The notes under the pieces were generated by a model that searched no databases, was not told the DNA's origin, and saw only the letters and a program-made list of their open reading frames with translations. The position numbers and the translations under genes are program-made. From NCBI RefSeq assembly GCF_018687715.1, contig NC_056759.1, positions 31,053,385-31,117,384 on the forward strand: a DNA stretch of 64,000 bases. The letters are read 5' to 3'. Below, piece by piece: positions 23,220 through 35,604 of the stretch (positions are counted from its first letter, which is position 1; every line of letters starts with the position of its first letter). The DNA is from Carya illinoinensis (taxonomy: Eukaryota; Streptophyta; Magnoliopsida; Fagales; Juglandaceae).

Positions 23220-24900
23220 CATGTGGATCGAATTTGCTTCATTTCCGTTTCAACCTCCTAGACTGATGTCATCTGCCATGCACCCTAACCTTAGTGCCGC
23301 TCCTCTTAACCCAAGGTCGATGTCTGTTATGGCGGAAATCAAGATGTGGTATTTTTGGAGTTCATTTTTGGTCTCTACTTGGCCGCATATGACATTTAAT
23401 AACTCGGAGGTTTAGGGAATTTATATATATATATATATATATAATGAATTGACTTGACTGCAAATGACATTGAATAACTTGAAGGTTAGGAAAGATATTT
23501 TGACATTTTTATCTTTATTTTTTCTTCTGGATTGGGATACAAAAGGTACTCCGTATTGTTCACATAAATTTCTCATTTCATATTTAGCTTTCTTTTCATC
23601 TTTGTTAGTTTGATTATTGATTTTTGTGTTTATACGCATTTTTAATCCCTCTTTGTTTATTGCACTTATCATAGTCTATTGCTCTTGTTGGGTTACTTAA
23701 GACTTCTCTAATTTTATAGGCAAATAAATTAGGAAGATCGTTTATGAATTTTTCTTTCCAGAAAAGTTTCATAATTAGAGTCTTCTTTTACCATTACTCT
23801 TAATTTAAAAACACCTTTATACCATCTAAAATCACTCAAGATTGGTCATCATCTAAGGTTACTTATAAACTGGCCGTGTATTCTTGAGATTATATTAACT
23901 GGGGTTCCTAAAAAATGTTTCATGATGTTTGTATGAGTACACTAATTCCATCTTGGATTCTTAATTTTACGTTGTTGTCTAAATTAAATTGGGTTTCATT
24001 CTTCATTTTGTTTTACATCATACTTTATACTCTGTCTGTTATCTTTAGAGAGACATTTTTCCGCCATTGCCTTTAAGTTCCTGTGAACCCTGAAGTGAGA
24101 ATTCTACTACCTCTAGTTGTTAGCTAACATTGTCATGTATTTGAGTTTATTTAGGATTTTTTTCTAGAAAAACCATCTATGTTCCATTATACAGTTTGTC
24201 AATAGATGCTGAAAATTGACTTTGAAAACTTCTTTCTTCAAATGGGATATCCGGAGGTGTTGGTCTGCGATACCAAATCTTAATTAGGTTTGTTGGGTTA
24301 AATCTTGTACTTTTTATTCTCTTTAGTTCGAGATCTTAGATTTTTTTTTTCCCATCCAACTTAGGGTAGAACTAGTTTTATAATCTTCTTCTTGGGAACT
24401 ATCATCCTGATCATCATCTTTATTTGCTATAACCTTTATAGTTTTTGAGGTAGATGCATTTTCTCGTTTGATTTTTATTAATATTTCTTTTAGCATTTGA
24501 TTTACCCTATCAATTGCTTTTGTTTCTTTTTGTTTTATTCCTATTGCTTTCCCTAATAATTGGATTAAAGGTTGTTCATATTTTTGGACTTTGGCTTCAT
24601 TATTGCAGTCGAGTTTATTTTCTATTTTATCGAGCTAATTTTCAAAAGTTTTGAAGCATCGGTTTGTATAGTTATTTTGTTCAACTACTTTCTGGATTTC
24701 ATTTTCTGTGAAAATCTTGAAGAGTGAGGTTATTAATTCTGGTCCTTAATTTGTGCTCTAGGATTATGGTTTCTAATGGGGGATCATGTCCAGATTCTGT
24801 GACAGTTTTATCTTCCCTAATCTATTTTTTCTTTGTAATGACATTTGTTGCTTTGGAATGATGTCTTTCTATATCTAAAAAGAAATCAAATTTTCATCTA
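23220..24900 (-). pseudogene. Endogenous pararetrovirus-like (Caulimoviridae) coat-protein-region remnant
   Basis: The minus strand, read with many frame changes, shows a Lys/Glu/Asn-rich coiled-coil-like stretch (about 24700-24450). An acidic Asp/Glu/Ser patch follows (about 24420), then a RPTPPD block (about 24265) and a coat-like region. It ends in a KAKYEMRNLCEQYG block with a following basic Arg/Lys tract (about 23600-23510). These resemble the coat region of plant endogenous pararetroviruses. It is riddled with stops, has no protease or RT and cannot encode a virus. A short related frame may continue at 23410-23220. The family assignment is from recognition only. Confidence 0.6.
23426..23443. 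repeat. (TA)n microsatellite
   Basis: A run of TA dinucleotides inside the pararetrovirus-like remnant. It separates two blocks of similarity. Confidence 0.85.
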
Positions 24901-25274
24901 AATTGTTATCATAAACTTTTTTTTTCTAGCTAATAAGAATTTCTTTATTTTGTTTCAAAGTGTTTTTCATTATTGTTCTCTTTTTTGCATATTTTTATCA
25001 TTACATCCCATTTGGATTTTGAGATGAGATGAAGCTTGCTTGTTCCCCAAAGTTTTCTTGGTCATCAATACGACTTGTCCTTAATAGAACCGATCTAACT
25101 CTCTGAAAAATCGAAATTTCATACTTTTGTCAGATTTTTTAACACGTGCAACCTTCAAACCAAAGACAAAAGCAGGGCTCGACAAAATAGAATGAGAATT
25201 TATGACCAACTAAAGCGATCTGCTAAATCTGCTTCTAATTTGAGGAACACTTTCTTCTGTAAATCATAAGAGGT

Positions 25275-25381
25275 ACCGGATTTCACCCCGTCACGATTGA
25301 GATTGCCGAAGAAAGAAAAAAGGTTTCTTGTGCACCCCATCACGATTGAGATCATCCAAGAAAGATAAAAGTTTCTTGTGT
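25275..25381 (+). repeat. Two-copy tandem duplication, about 50 bp
   Basis: CACCCCGTCACGATTGAGAT...GTTTCTTGTG is followed directly by CACCCCATCACGATTGAGAT...GTTTCTTGTG. The copies differ at a few positions. Nothing coding is recognised in 24900-26160. Confidence 0.8.
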
Positions 25382-26164
25382 GTGTGTTTATCTCTATTTC
25401 GGTGTCTCTTTTTCTATTTCCCTCTCGATTCTTATTTTTGTAATGTTATCTCTCTACCCACAGCCACTACTCCATGCCATTTTATCACCACTAACGACAA
25501 CATTAGGTAAATCTTCTCCCTCACAAGGAGTATATTTAATAATTTCGAATATAAGATTGGTTGAACTTAAATGTTTTAAATTGTTGAGAAAGTACCTAGT
25601 AAATTATGTTGTTGGAGTATGATGAAGATAAATATAATACTCAACTGTTAGTGGTGGGTGTGGACAATTCAGGGTTGTTGAAATTTTTGAATTGAATCTT
25701 TGATTAGTCTTTTTAAACGTGTCCGGATGTTTCCAGATCCGTCTAAATTTCATCTAGACTTACTTTAGGGTAAACTAGTAAGTCTTAGTTATGGATATTA
25801 GCTAGACTTAATCCATGTTTATGTCACTGTTATATGGTTGAGTTTAGACCTTATTTACATTGAGATAATAAGAGAATAGACACTAGTATAGGCGCTATCC
25901 TAGCAACTTGTTTACAATCTATAAATTTGGGCTTATCAATTGTGAGAAAAGTCTTTTTGGGCAAGTCTAAATTCATGTTATTAATGATTAGGTGAAATTT
26001 TAGAGTTAAATGAGATCATTTTTAGTGTAAAAGTTGACGTATCCTAATAGTCTTGAAATAAGTTATAAGTGACCGTTGGCGAATGAGTATCTTGTGATTA
26101 CTTTTGACTAGCAATCGATGTAAGAGGCTCTTTAATGGGGTTTTGCTAAAAGTACTGTTGGTTT

Positions 26165-27061
26165 TGTTTGGAATTGTACACTTTGGTATTATATTTCAAA
26201 CTTATGTAAACCTTGAATTTGTACACATTTTTATGCTATTTTAGCACTACTTGTGGGAATTGTGCAAATTTAATAATGGTTGGAATGTTTGAAAAATATT
26301 ATGTGGCTTATTAAATTTTGGAAGTTAAATGTGAGCGTGTTATTTATTATTGAGCCCATGATATGAATTCTTTGTGATATTTTTTACAACTCTCGTGGCG
26401 TGATGTCTAAGTGGCATCATATTTTCGTGGTATATTAATGCTTCTCAGGGTATGATGTCATCATGGCACGATATTTTTGTGGTATATTAGTGATTTCCCT
26501 ATTATCATATGGCCATAAATATGATATTTTGTTGAAACTGTTGTTTGAGATAAATTTGTATTGTTCACATTATTTTTATTGAGAACTTATTCACTCTCTT
26601 ATAGTCAAGGAATTGCCAAATCTCACACCCACATGAATTTGCTACTTACTAAGCATGTGACAGCTCACTACTCCATTTCACATCTTTTTCAGTTGTTGAA
26701 TGTTTCTTTTGTTGAGGTGATAGCTTTTGAGCCAAAGATTCTATAGTTGAGGTTAGAAGTTTTGAGACTTGATGATTTTGTTACTCGAAGATATTTTTGG
26801 TTGTACAAAAAGTTTTCTTATAGTCATATCTTAGTTACTTTTACAGTTTTTGTCAAATTATCTATGTTGTAATTATTTAGAACTTAATGGCTCTGGCCAA
26901 ACTTGTGAATGGATTTTTTAGAATCATTGTATTATAGTTGTGAATAGTTTGGAGGTTGTGTATTTTATATATATATACATATATATATGTAAATAGGGAG
27001 AAAGTTTTAAAAATATAGGTAGAACTTTGATCATTTATGGTGTCAAGTTCAGAACGTTACA
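26165..27061 (+). mobile_element. Ty3/gypsy LTR, copy 1 (897 bp of homology)
   Basis: TGTTTGGAATT...GTTACA matches a second copy at 38310-39400 throughout, apart from a MITE in the second. A candidate primer-binding site TGGTATCA (complementary to initiator tRNA-Met) starts four bases after its end. The true LTR may begin farther left, because the second copy could be truncated at its 5' side. It contains several imperfect repeats of GTGGCATGATAT-like words around 26390-26490. Confidence 0.88.
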
Positions 27062-27065
27062 AACG

Positions 27066-27078
27066 TGGTATCAAAACT
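27066..27078 (+). promoter_or_regulatory. Primer-binding site of the Ty3/gypsy element
   Basis: TGGTATCAAAACT lies just after the LTR. It matches the start of the tRNA-iMet 3' complement (TGGTATCAGAGC) with changes at the end. Confidence 0.75.
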
Positions 27079-27099
27079 TAGGTCTATTATTCAGTAGAC

Positions 27100-28430
27100 A
27101 CTTTGGAAATGATGGTGATTTTAGAATTCTACCAAGGTCTCAGAAAAAGTGTAAACCTTTGTTCATCATGCTCAAAAGTATTCTTTCACCATAGATACAG
27201 GAACATACTTCCCTGGTCCAGGAGATTAAAAATATATCAAAACATTGTTCTATGCTCTTATTTATATAACCCATTTTGATGATAAAGTAGGTTAAATATG
27301 CCGCCAAGGCAAAAGAATATGTCATTCAAATTTCAGCCTTGGAACGTTTAGAGGAAGAAATGTCTGTCATAGCTAAGATAGATGAAATTGATGAAGTGGC
27401 TTATAGAATATATTCTAAAATTGCTTGACGTAGAAGGAGACATGAAAATCTAAGAGATATTAAGAATAGAGAAACTCTTAAGAGTATTGAATTGCACTAA
27501 CATACAGAAGGTTCGATATGCTACTTTCACCATAGCAGATACTGTTGAGAGGAAGTTGGATAGTATAGAATTGCTATTAAAGGAAAAACTTGGCAAAGGC
27601 ACCGCCATTACCTGGAATAGATTCTAATAAACTCTCAATGATAACAACTATTCTAAAGTGGCAAAGGATCGAAAGGAAAGTGAGTTTGCAAACTTAGTTC
27701 AGGGGTCCATGACCATAGAGAAATATGCTGCCAAATTTACTAAACTCTCTAGTTTTGCCCCTCACTTGATTTTGATTAAGGGAAAAAATTTCAGAAGGGT
27801 TTGATTGATAGAATGCGTCACTTCGTATTGGCTTCAAGTTTTGGCACATATATTGAAATAATTAGAAGGACCATGGCAATAGGGAAAGATTTTAGATTGA
27901 GCGATGCTTCCAGTGTATACAAGAAGAGATCATGGCAACCTAGTGCCAGACTAGGAAAGAACCAAGGGCAAGGCTTTAAAATGGAAAATTTTAATAGAGG
28001 TGATCAAAAGGGACAACCTTCCTAGAAACTGAGTGGAAACCCTGTTTATGTTTTCTAAAATACCATAGAAGGCAACCATGCACTACTTAGGTTAATTTAT
28101 GTTACACTTGTAAACAATCAAGTCATTTTGCTCGATAATGCCCAAATAATAAACAACCATGGCCAATTTAAAATAATAATAGTAATATGGGGAAACAAGT
28201 TCAAGGGGGAGTATATGCTACGATAACACAAGATGCTCAGGCTAAGAATGAGATGGTCACAAGTCTATGACTCACTCAAAAATGAGTAACACAAAAGCTA
28301 TCTCAAGTGTAGGAGGATGTCGTGTAACAATTAGGAATAAAATTCTTAGATCATCTCCTCGGAAAAAGTTGTTTAAATCTAAACTTGTATAAAATAGTGA
28401 AAAGTTTCACAAATAGAAGTAGTGGTATGT
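27100..28430 (+). pseudogene. Ty3/gypsy gag remnant with zinc knuckle
   Basis: Broken gag-like reading frames, ending in a recognisable knuckle at 28100-28141 (CYTCKQSSHFAR, a stop in place of one residue, then C). This is a C-x2-C-x4-H-x4-C pattern with one nonsense change. The open part at 27801-28025 reads FRLSDASSVYKKRSWQ, as in gag regions before the knuckle. No protease follows directly. The element picks up again at about 36.0 kb. Confidence 0.75.
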
Positions 28431-28646
28431 ACAATGAATGGAAGAGTGCAACAGAAATCAAAAAGGCACTAGTCATAGACTAGATTCATACTTTTGAATT
28501 TTTTTAGTGTCAAAATGAAACGTTAAAGACTAAAAAATTGAAATTAACAATTAAATATTCAACTACGCTAAACAATTTTAATTAATCTGAAAATTAAATA
28601 ATAAATTGAAATTAATCTAAAATATACTTGCAATGCATATTTAAGA

Positions 28647-28856
28647 AAGGAAAAATCTTTTTGTCATCTTCACACTTCACACACCACACTTATTTTAATT
28701 TTTTTTCATTTTTTATAATAAATATGTAGTGTGTAGATGATAAATAAAATAATTTAATTAGTTTAATAAGAATAAAATAAAATAAAATAAAAAATAAAAA
28801 ATAATATTTTAATATATAAAGTGTGTGGTGTGGGATGATGTGTAGCATTCCTCTTT
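28647..28856. mobile_element. MITE with CACACCACACTT arms
   Basis: The left arm has ATCTTCACACTTCACACACCACACTT and the right arm AAGTGTGTGGTGTGGGATGATGTGTAG, which are near reverse complements. The core is AT-rich. About 210 bp. No clear duplication identified. Confidence 0.75.
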
Positions 28857-29308
28857 AATAAAAGCTCAAAGAAACAAGAAAAATAACTAACATAAAATAA
28901 AATAAACAGTAAATAAAATGCCTAACTTTTAATCTAAAAATATCAAGAATATACCTTACACTTCAAATTGAAATTAAATAAAAAGTAAAGAATGAAAAGA
29001 TCAAGCCAAATGAACGGAGATGGAGATTGAAAGTAGTAGATGAGGCTAGACTGTAGCAACAATTAGACCCCTCAAAGAGTTCTTCAATGGCGCTACAGTT
29101 CTTCGGTGAAAATAGTGTACGGTGTGAGTGAATTAATGCCTCAAAAGAAAGAAACTTGTGCAGTCTCAAAAATGCCATGAGAAATAAAATTTTTCAGCGT
29201 GAAAATGCCCAAGGAAAAAAATACAAATATGTTGCTCATAAGGAATAAAAGTGTGCTAGGTCAAAGTAACTATCTTGCCAAAAGTAAAGTGTTGCCATCC
29301 AAATGCCC

Positions 29309-29460
29309 AATTCCAAGTCTTCATAGAATAGTTGACATGTAGTTTTCAAAGTCCCTAAATCAAAAGTTGCCGTATAGAAGTTGAAGTCCAAATTCCAAGT
29401 CTTCATAGAATAGTTGCCGTATAGTCTTCAAAGTCCCCAAGTCAAAAGTTGCCATCAAAG
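29309..29460 (+). repeat. Two-copy tandem repeat, 82-bp period
   Basis: AATTCCAAGTCTTCATAGAATAGTTG starts at 29309 and again at 29391, followed in both by TTCAAAGTCCC and AAAAGTTGCC. Confidence 0.82.
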
Positions 29461-30053
29461 CCTATAAAAAAAAGTAGGATCAATAATTAATACTAAAAGT
29501 GCATTTGCTTTTATAAATGAAAAGCTTTCTATTTCTTAGTCTATGTAAAACTAAATAAAGATAAAAATTAAAAATAAACTAAAATAAAATAAAATAAGAA
29601 TAAAGAATAGAATATTAAAAATATGTTATACATATAAAGGAATATTGTCCAATTAAATAACAAGTTATAATATTAAGCAAAAAATCATGCTATTTATCAA
29701 TTTAAATTACAACTCAAATTTATGCATTTTAATCATTTTTTCATCTAAAATCAATAATAATGTAATGAAAGAATTAAAATATATTGGTTCTAAATGTATT
29801 AAAATAAGTAATATTTCAACTCAATCAATCTACTTAACATATTTTTTGTAAATGCTGACATAGATTTTTATTTTAGATTGACTCATTCCTTTGTTTCTTG
29901 GGTATTTACTAAAAATTGCCACAGGTAACAAAAACTACTTGATTATGAGTTAGTAGTTTCAACTTCTGCCGGCAGTACCTTAATTGCAAATCTTGTACTC
30001 AGGTCATGCATGATTATTATTGAGGATAAGGAATTGTTAGCAAACTTGATAGT

Positions 30054-30800
30054 CACTACAAAAAAAAAAAAAGACAGAATCGTCGGCGTTGGATATGCGC
30101 TGGTAACTGTCCCAAAAAATGCCGCTAATTAATTTGCGGCATTTTTCTACCTGCATAACCATCCGTCGTTACTGGAGGGTCGCTATTTCCCATGTTCCAG
30201 CATTTGTGCAACTGCTGGTATTGGTAAATCTCATTAGAGGCGTTTGTATACAATTTAGTAGCATTTCGTGAAACGCCACCACAGTATCTACATTAACAGC
30301 GTTTCTCGAAACGCCGCTACTTTATCGTTGCCATTACCTTGCATATAATAGCGGCGTTACCATAAACGCCATTGCTACTATATTGCCGATGCATAATATA
30401 AATTGGCGGCGGCACATTGAATTTTTTAACGGCATTTTTCTAACCGTCGCCACTTTTTAAAATAATGGCGTTACGATAAATACCGCTACTAATAATTTAC
30501 CAATGCATCATATAAATTGGTGGCATTTATAGATAAATGCCACTGATAATACATTGGCGGCGGCACCTTAAATAATTTAATGACGTTTATCTAAACGTCA
30601 TCATGAGTTTGTTTTTTCTGCATTGCGGCTAATTGTAAATGCTACTACTAATTTGTTGCCAGCATATTTTTTTTAAATTAACAACATTAATATAAACATT
30701 GCAATAAATATATTACTGGCGCATTGCATTAATTAATGGTATTTATTAACACACCAATAATATGATATCACACAATAAAATGATATAATATATCAATTAA
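30054..30800 (+). mobile_element. CACTA-type transposon end with subterminal repeats
   Basis: CACTACAAAAA at 30054 matches the canonical CACTA terminus. It is followed by many short direct and inverted copies of a GCGGCGTTT / AAACGCCGCTA word between 30085 and 30620. Dense subterminal repeats next to a CACTAC end are the hallmark of the superfamily. I found no matching GTAGTG end on the right, so the element is truncated or ends in sequence I cannot recognise. No transposase is present. Confidence 0.78.
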
Positions 30801-30817
30801 TAATAAGATAAACGCTT

Positions 30818-31932
30818 CTAACCGGTGGCACCTTTTTTCTCTAATTATCGAAAACCAATGAGAAGTAGCCACGTAGAGCTATTATGCAAAAGTACGGCTA
30901 AAAGCAAAACAGGCGATCAATGCCCCCCTCCCCCCCCTCCTTTTCTCTTTGCTCTGATTCTCTCACGCGAGGGAAATCCTTTCCCTCTCACTCTGAAACT
31001 CTCATGCGAAAGGGATTGCGAAAGAAGAAGTAGATCCCTTCCCTCTCACACTCTGAAACTCTCCATGCTGGCCTATCTATTTACTCGCAATGGTAGTTGA
31101 ATCCTCTTCTGTTAAGATTCCAAACGTTGTACATTTTTCTCGCGATACTTTCTTGCAAAGCTTGAGGTGCAAGTTTTATTCAAATCTTTAATTTATATTA
31201 TATATTTTCTATAACAACTGTGGCCTTTGACTTTGAGCTTCGAATTTATTTCTCTTCTTGTTCACCTGTATTTCTTTGTCTATAGTCGTAGAGCACGCCG
31301 TTTTTATTCAATGTTGTTCTTCTTCCACGTTACTCACCTAACAGTTCTCTCCACTCTCAGATGCTTCCTCCGGCCCCCTCGCATTGGCGTTTAATATTAC
31401 TCATTCAAGGTCTGCAGTCGTTCATGAGAACAAAGCCTCTGTCCCTATACTCGTGTCTATATTTTTGTTCGTTGCCACATTGTTTAATCATCCAGATCTT
31501 TAGTAACCTCTCAGGTCCTTGTACCTAACCTCCTCACCATGTTCTATCTCTATCTCCACGCTGCTTTTAGCTGCATCACCGTGAGCGTTGTCACCACTAC
31601 TGCAACTTTTAGCTCAATCACACTCCAAGCTTTCACTTCGCAAAAACGCTGCCTCTCTCCAGTAGAACCAAACGACGTCACCAGCCCTCCACGTTGTCTC
31701 CACCTGCTCAGAAGGTCCCATCGAACACCCACCGCCACTCCTGATCAACCATGAGACCCAGCCGAACCACCCAGCTCCTCTCGAATCCCCATTTCCGTGG
31801 CACTACCTCACTTTCTTTTTTACAGGTCTTGGAGGTCATGTTAGGGTTCGGTCACGAGAAAGAATGAGAGAGACAACAGAGATGGAGTGAAGAAGCGAGA
31901 AAGACCAATGGCACAAAGGTTTTTGCCTTTCG

Positions 31933-31986
<54 letters not shown>

Positions 31987-32385
31987 CTGCAGAGAAATTA
32001 GGGGGGGTGATGGGAGAGGGTATGCCTAAATGAACTCGATCCCCTGCTGCGCGGCATATGAGGTCTTGTATTCCCAATGAGCAAGCCGAAACCCGACCGA
32101 TTGGGGGTCGCTGGAATACTCAAAAGAGAGAGACCGAGACCGAGTTGCAAAGCACTGATTGGGGTCGTTGAAACTCGAAATAGAGATGGGCTGGAATACT
32201 CGAATGAGAGAGATCGAGTTGCGAAGGAGAGATAGGGTACAGGTGAGAGAAACTCGAAACACAAATGGGGCAAAACAGAATGATCCCCTGCAACGCGGCT
32301 TCATTCCTTCAAGTTCCATCGCCTACGTGTCAGCTCACCATTGGTTTCCGATAACTACACATTATAGGAGGCACCGGTTTAAAGA
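30818..32385. mobile_element. Inverted-repeat-bounded block, possibly a separate element or CACTA interior
   Basis: ACCGGTGGCACC...AATTATCGAAAACCAATG at the left is mirrored at 32330-32385 by the reverse complement CATTGGTTTCCGATAACT...GGCACCGGT. The inside is far GC-richer than the surroundings, with CT-rich leader-like text (30925-31060) and gene-like composition, but no recognisable protein. It could be a captured host-gene 5' region (Pack-type) or the element's own promoter and first exons. Confidence 0.55.
31934..31986. repeat. Compound (GT)n(GA)n microsatellite
   Basis: About 27 bases of GT followed directly by about 26 bases of GA. Confidence 0.95.
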
Positions 32386-33122
32386 TTTTCTCTAATAATA
32401 AATATGATATAATAGGTCATTATTCATATAATTAAAAAAAAAAAACTTACAAATCAAAACACATTAAAGTTCTTCATGAATAATTCTTCATCTTCACATT
32501 GTGTTTGTCATTAGCTTTAAGACCATTTCTTTCATGGGTAGTTCTTCTTCACATTTATCCAATAATTTTTTGGAAAATGTTATGCAATCGTTGAGCCTGG
32601 AAAATATCAAAAAATTATACTAAATTAATAGAGATTAACCATAAATCAATAGCTGAAACTTCTAATCGATAACCAAAAAAGTTATGCAATCGTTGAGCTT
32701 AATTGCAAAATGTTTCTTTGGGTCATATTCAATATCATACAATCCTCAAGCTGGAGAGCTTCTAATCTAATAGCTGAAAGCATAATAGTCCGGATTCAAA
32801 CAATGGGTAAGATTAAAATGATCTACTCGTTTATATATCCTACTCAAAATACCAAAAAACAGAATATACCTTGGGCACGACATCTGAAAAATGATCTATA
32901 CGGAATCTGAAAAATGTAAATCTTATTAAGTACATAGAATTAGATCAACTTTTCATATATTTCAGAAAACATAGAGATTAAAAATGTAAACTATTTTGTA
33001 AATGCAAGAGACCTCTAATGAAAATGCAAAAACATAGAGATTGAAAATTTGGTTAATTACAAGGGACCTCTAATGCAAATGCAAAAACATATATAATTAA
33101 CACAATCTAATAATAAATAGAC

Positions 33123-33336
33123 TAATGATAGCCTTACCACTATTCTACCACCACTTTACCACTTTTTTTAATTTTTTTAATTTTTTTTTAAATTTTCTTT
33201 TACTTTACCACTTTACCACTTTTTTCTTTTACTTAATGATTAAGTATTTTAAAAAAATACTTAAAAGAAAATAAAGAAAAAATAAATACATTACAAGTGG
33301 TAAAGTGGTGGTAGAATAGTGGTAACTCTATCATTA
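33123..33336. mobile_element. Foldback MITE with about 42-bp terminal inverted repeats
   Basis: TAATGATAG..TTACCACTATTCTACCACCACTTTACCACTT at the left is mirrored nearly perfectly by AAGTGGTAAAGTGGTGGTAGAATAGTGGTAA..CTATCATTA at the right. The inner sequence is also largely palindromic. A TA duplication at each end would fit a Stowaway-like (Tc1/mariner) element. Confidence 0.9.
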
Positions 33337-34784
33337 CCCTAATAAATATACATAGGATTTGTTTTATGAACTCAAGCTATTTTACAAGGCTCTTCAACCC
33401 CCACCCCACCCCCTTATTCTTCCCCACTTGCATTATTATCCCTCTCAATAAACATATGGCTTCTCTTTTTTTTTTTTTTTTTGGATGATGTGAAACCTCA
33501 CCAAGGCAGGGCCTCTTGAACTCACCCTGTCTATAACTCATCCCAAACCCAACTTTTGACCATTAGACTGCACCCTGACAAGTTCCACATAAACATTGAA
33601 AGAGTTCATTTATTTGAATCAATTAAAGGCACCTGCCAATTGATGACAAGATGTAGAAAGTCATAAAAATGTTTTGATATTTTGTTACAAAGATCAACAC
33701 TCTTGTTCAATTTGAAGCTATTTTCAGCATGAAGAAGCCAAAGATATGGATTCAGATAATGAGGAATGATATAGTTGCTGACATATATCACACACACACA
33801 CAAGACTGGATGAAAAATGAAAGTGAAACAGGATATGTTTTGCCAACCCCTTGTAGTTTACATTTAAAACAATGAATTCAATTAAATGGAACTACCTTAA
33901 TTAAACTTTGTAAAAGCAATCAAAAAATAATACACAAGGCAATACTTTTTCTAGAAAAAGGGGGTGTACCCGATGAAGCTATTGGAAAGTTATTTCAGAA
34001 TTTGAACTGAACAAAAAAAAAATAGAGGACAAAATGGCTACAAAACCATCAATATGATATTTTCCTTAAGTTTTTCCCACCACTTTTACAATCAATTGAG
34101 AGCCAGTTTTACAAACTTGAATGTCCACAAAAAAGGAGAACTTTAACAAATATAGGACATCTGTAAATATAACATTGTAATATTAAGGAAACCAGGAATT
34201 TTAGCATTAGGTAGCAAGTTTCCACGTAGTCTAAACTTGACCAAGTAAATACAATAAGTTCCTCACTACCCTGATTTTAGTCGTTTAAAGGCTCAATACG
34301 CATTCACCAATATATCACATTAATTTCTTATAATTAACCAATAAGTTTTGAGATTAAAACTTAGAAACAATTCAAGAAAATAGTGACATTTAGTAGCTTA
34401 AAAATCCAGATCACAGAAAAATTGAACTTGAGACAGATACACACAGAGACAAAGAGTTGAGATAAGAATATACCACAACCATGTTATGGGTCAAAGAAGC
34501 CTGAGCGGATTCCTCACTTTTAAACACAATGTAAGCATGGACATTGCAATGAAGCGTTTTCATCAGAAAATATGAAACTGATTGAAGAAGGACACGAAAA
34601 AAAAGTTTAAAATAGCATAAACAACACAACATAACAAGCATAGACCAATTATAAATTAAACAATAGAATGTTAAAAGACTTCCACCAAATAGGAAAGATG
34701 AAAAATTCATCATAGCAAAGCAAAGTACCAAAAAGAAAAAAACTATTCAACCGATTAACCAAGCCAAAATAACTAGACGACACA

Positions 34785-35127
34785 GATGGCCCTGCCTTTC
34801 TCGGATTTTTGGTCTGAAAAAAAATAGTTCATTGGCATAACTCACAACTAAGTTAAATTTAACAAAATGAACATATCTATATCTTGTAATTATAAATAGA
34901 CGACACAGAGGAATACCAAACCAGTAAAAAAGCTTTCGGATCAATATAATCAAAGAGGTAAAATAATCATTTTTGTACAAATCCTAACAACAATTATCAC
35001 CTGTCAACAGCTTCATTGAATTGCTTTGTAATTATCGCTCCCTTTCTCGGCTTTTTCGTCTTAAAAAAAAAAATCATTGGCATAAATCACAACTAAGTTA
35101 AATTTAACAAAATAAATATATCTATTT
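34785..35127 (+). repeat. Direct repeat pair, about 85 bp, 250 bp apart
   Basis: Positions 34790-34880 and about 35037-35125 share CTTTCTCGG.TTTTT.GTCT, CATTGGCATAA.TCACAACTAAGTTAAATTTAACAAAAT and ATATCTAT. Local duplication with moderate divergence. No gene is recognised in 33340-35480. Confidence 0.8.
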
Positions 35128-35289
35128 CCTGCATACGTTAAAGGTAAAAAGGATACAAGATTATCATGGAACACTCACATCCATGATAGGCACAGAATGG
35201 ATCCTGATAGACTATAGAAAAATAATTGCAAAACAGATTTACATTGGACTGGATTGCTCTATTTTTTGCATAAAAAAACAAAGTTACGT

Positions 35290-35360
35290 TGCTGGCTTTA
35301 CATTGGTTGGGTTGTTTCCATGGTTTTATGTTGGTTGGGCTGTTTCCATGGTTTTTCTGA
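35290..35360 (+). repeat. Two-copy 31-bp tandem repeat
   Basis: GTTGGGTTGTTTCCATGGTTTTA is followed immediately by GTTGGGCTGTTTCCATGGTTTTT within units of about 31 bases. Confidence 0.75.
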
Positions 35361-35604
35361 CGTGAGGAATTAAGCTCCGGCTTGACAGAATGCTTAAGTT
35401 TATGGGAGGGATGGACGAGTTGCAGTGGGTTAGGGTCAATTAGTAGTGAGAGGGAAATTCAAGTTTGGATTGAAAATTTGACAAAAGTTTGAAGTTGGCG
35501 CTCAAGTTTGGAGGACCTGTTTTTGTTGTGGAAAATTTTGAGAGAACTCAGCTGTATACACATACATATGACGCCCCACGTTTATTAGAATTTTCTTTCC
35601 TTAT

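Larger units (their letters stand above)
28431..30053. other. AT-rich, gene-free segment inside the gypsy element
   Basis: No coding similarity seen. It contains a MITE (28647-28856) and a two-copy tandem repeat (29309-29460). The segment separates gypsy gag from pol, so it is inserted DNA or part of a rearrangement. Confidence 0.5.

Noticed and set aside
28100..28860. CRISPR-like spacing of short repeats in the 29 kb region
   Set aside because: Only two copies at 82 bp and eukaryotic context; a local tandem duplication explains it.
30825..31100. 91-codon frame with poly-Pro
   Set aside because: Lies in the GC-rich interior of a transposon-like block and has no homology I recognise.
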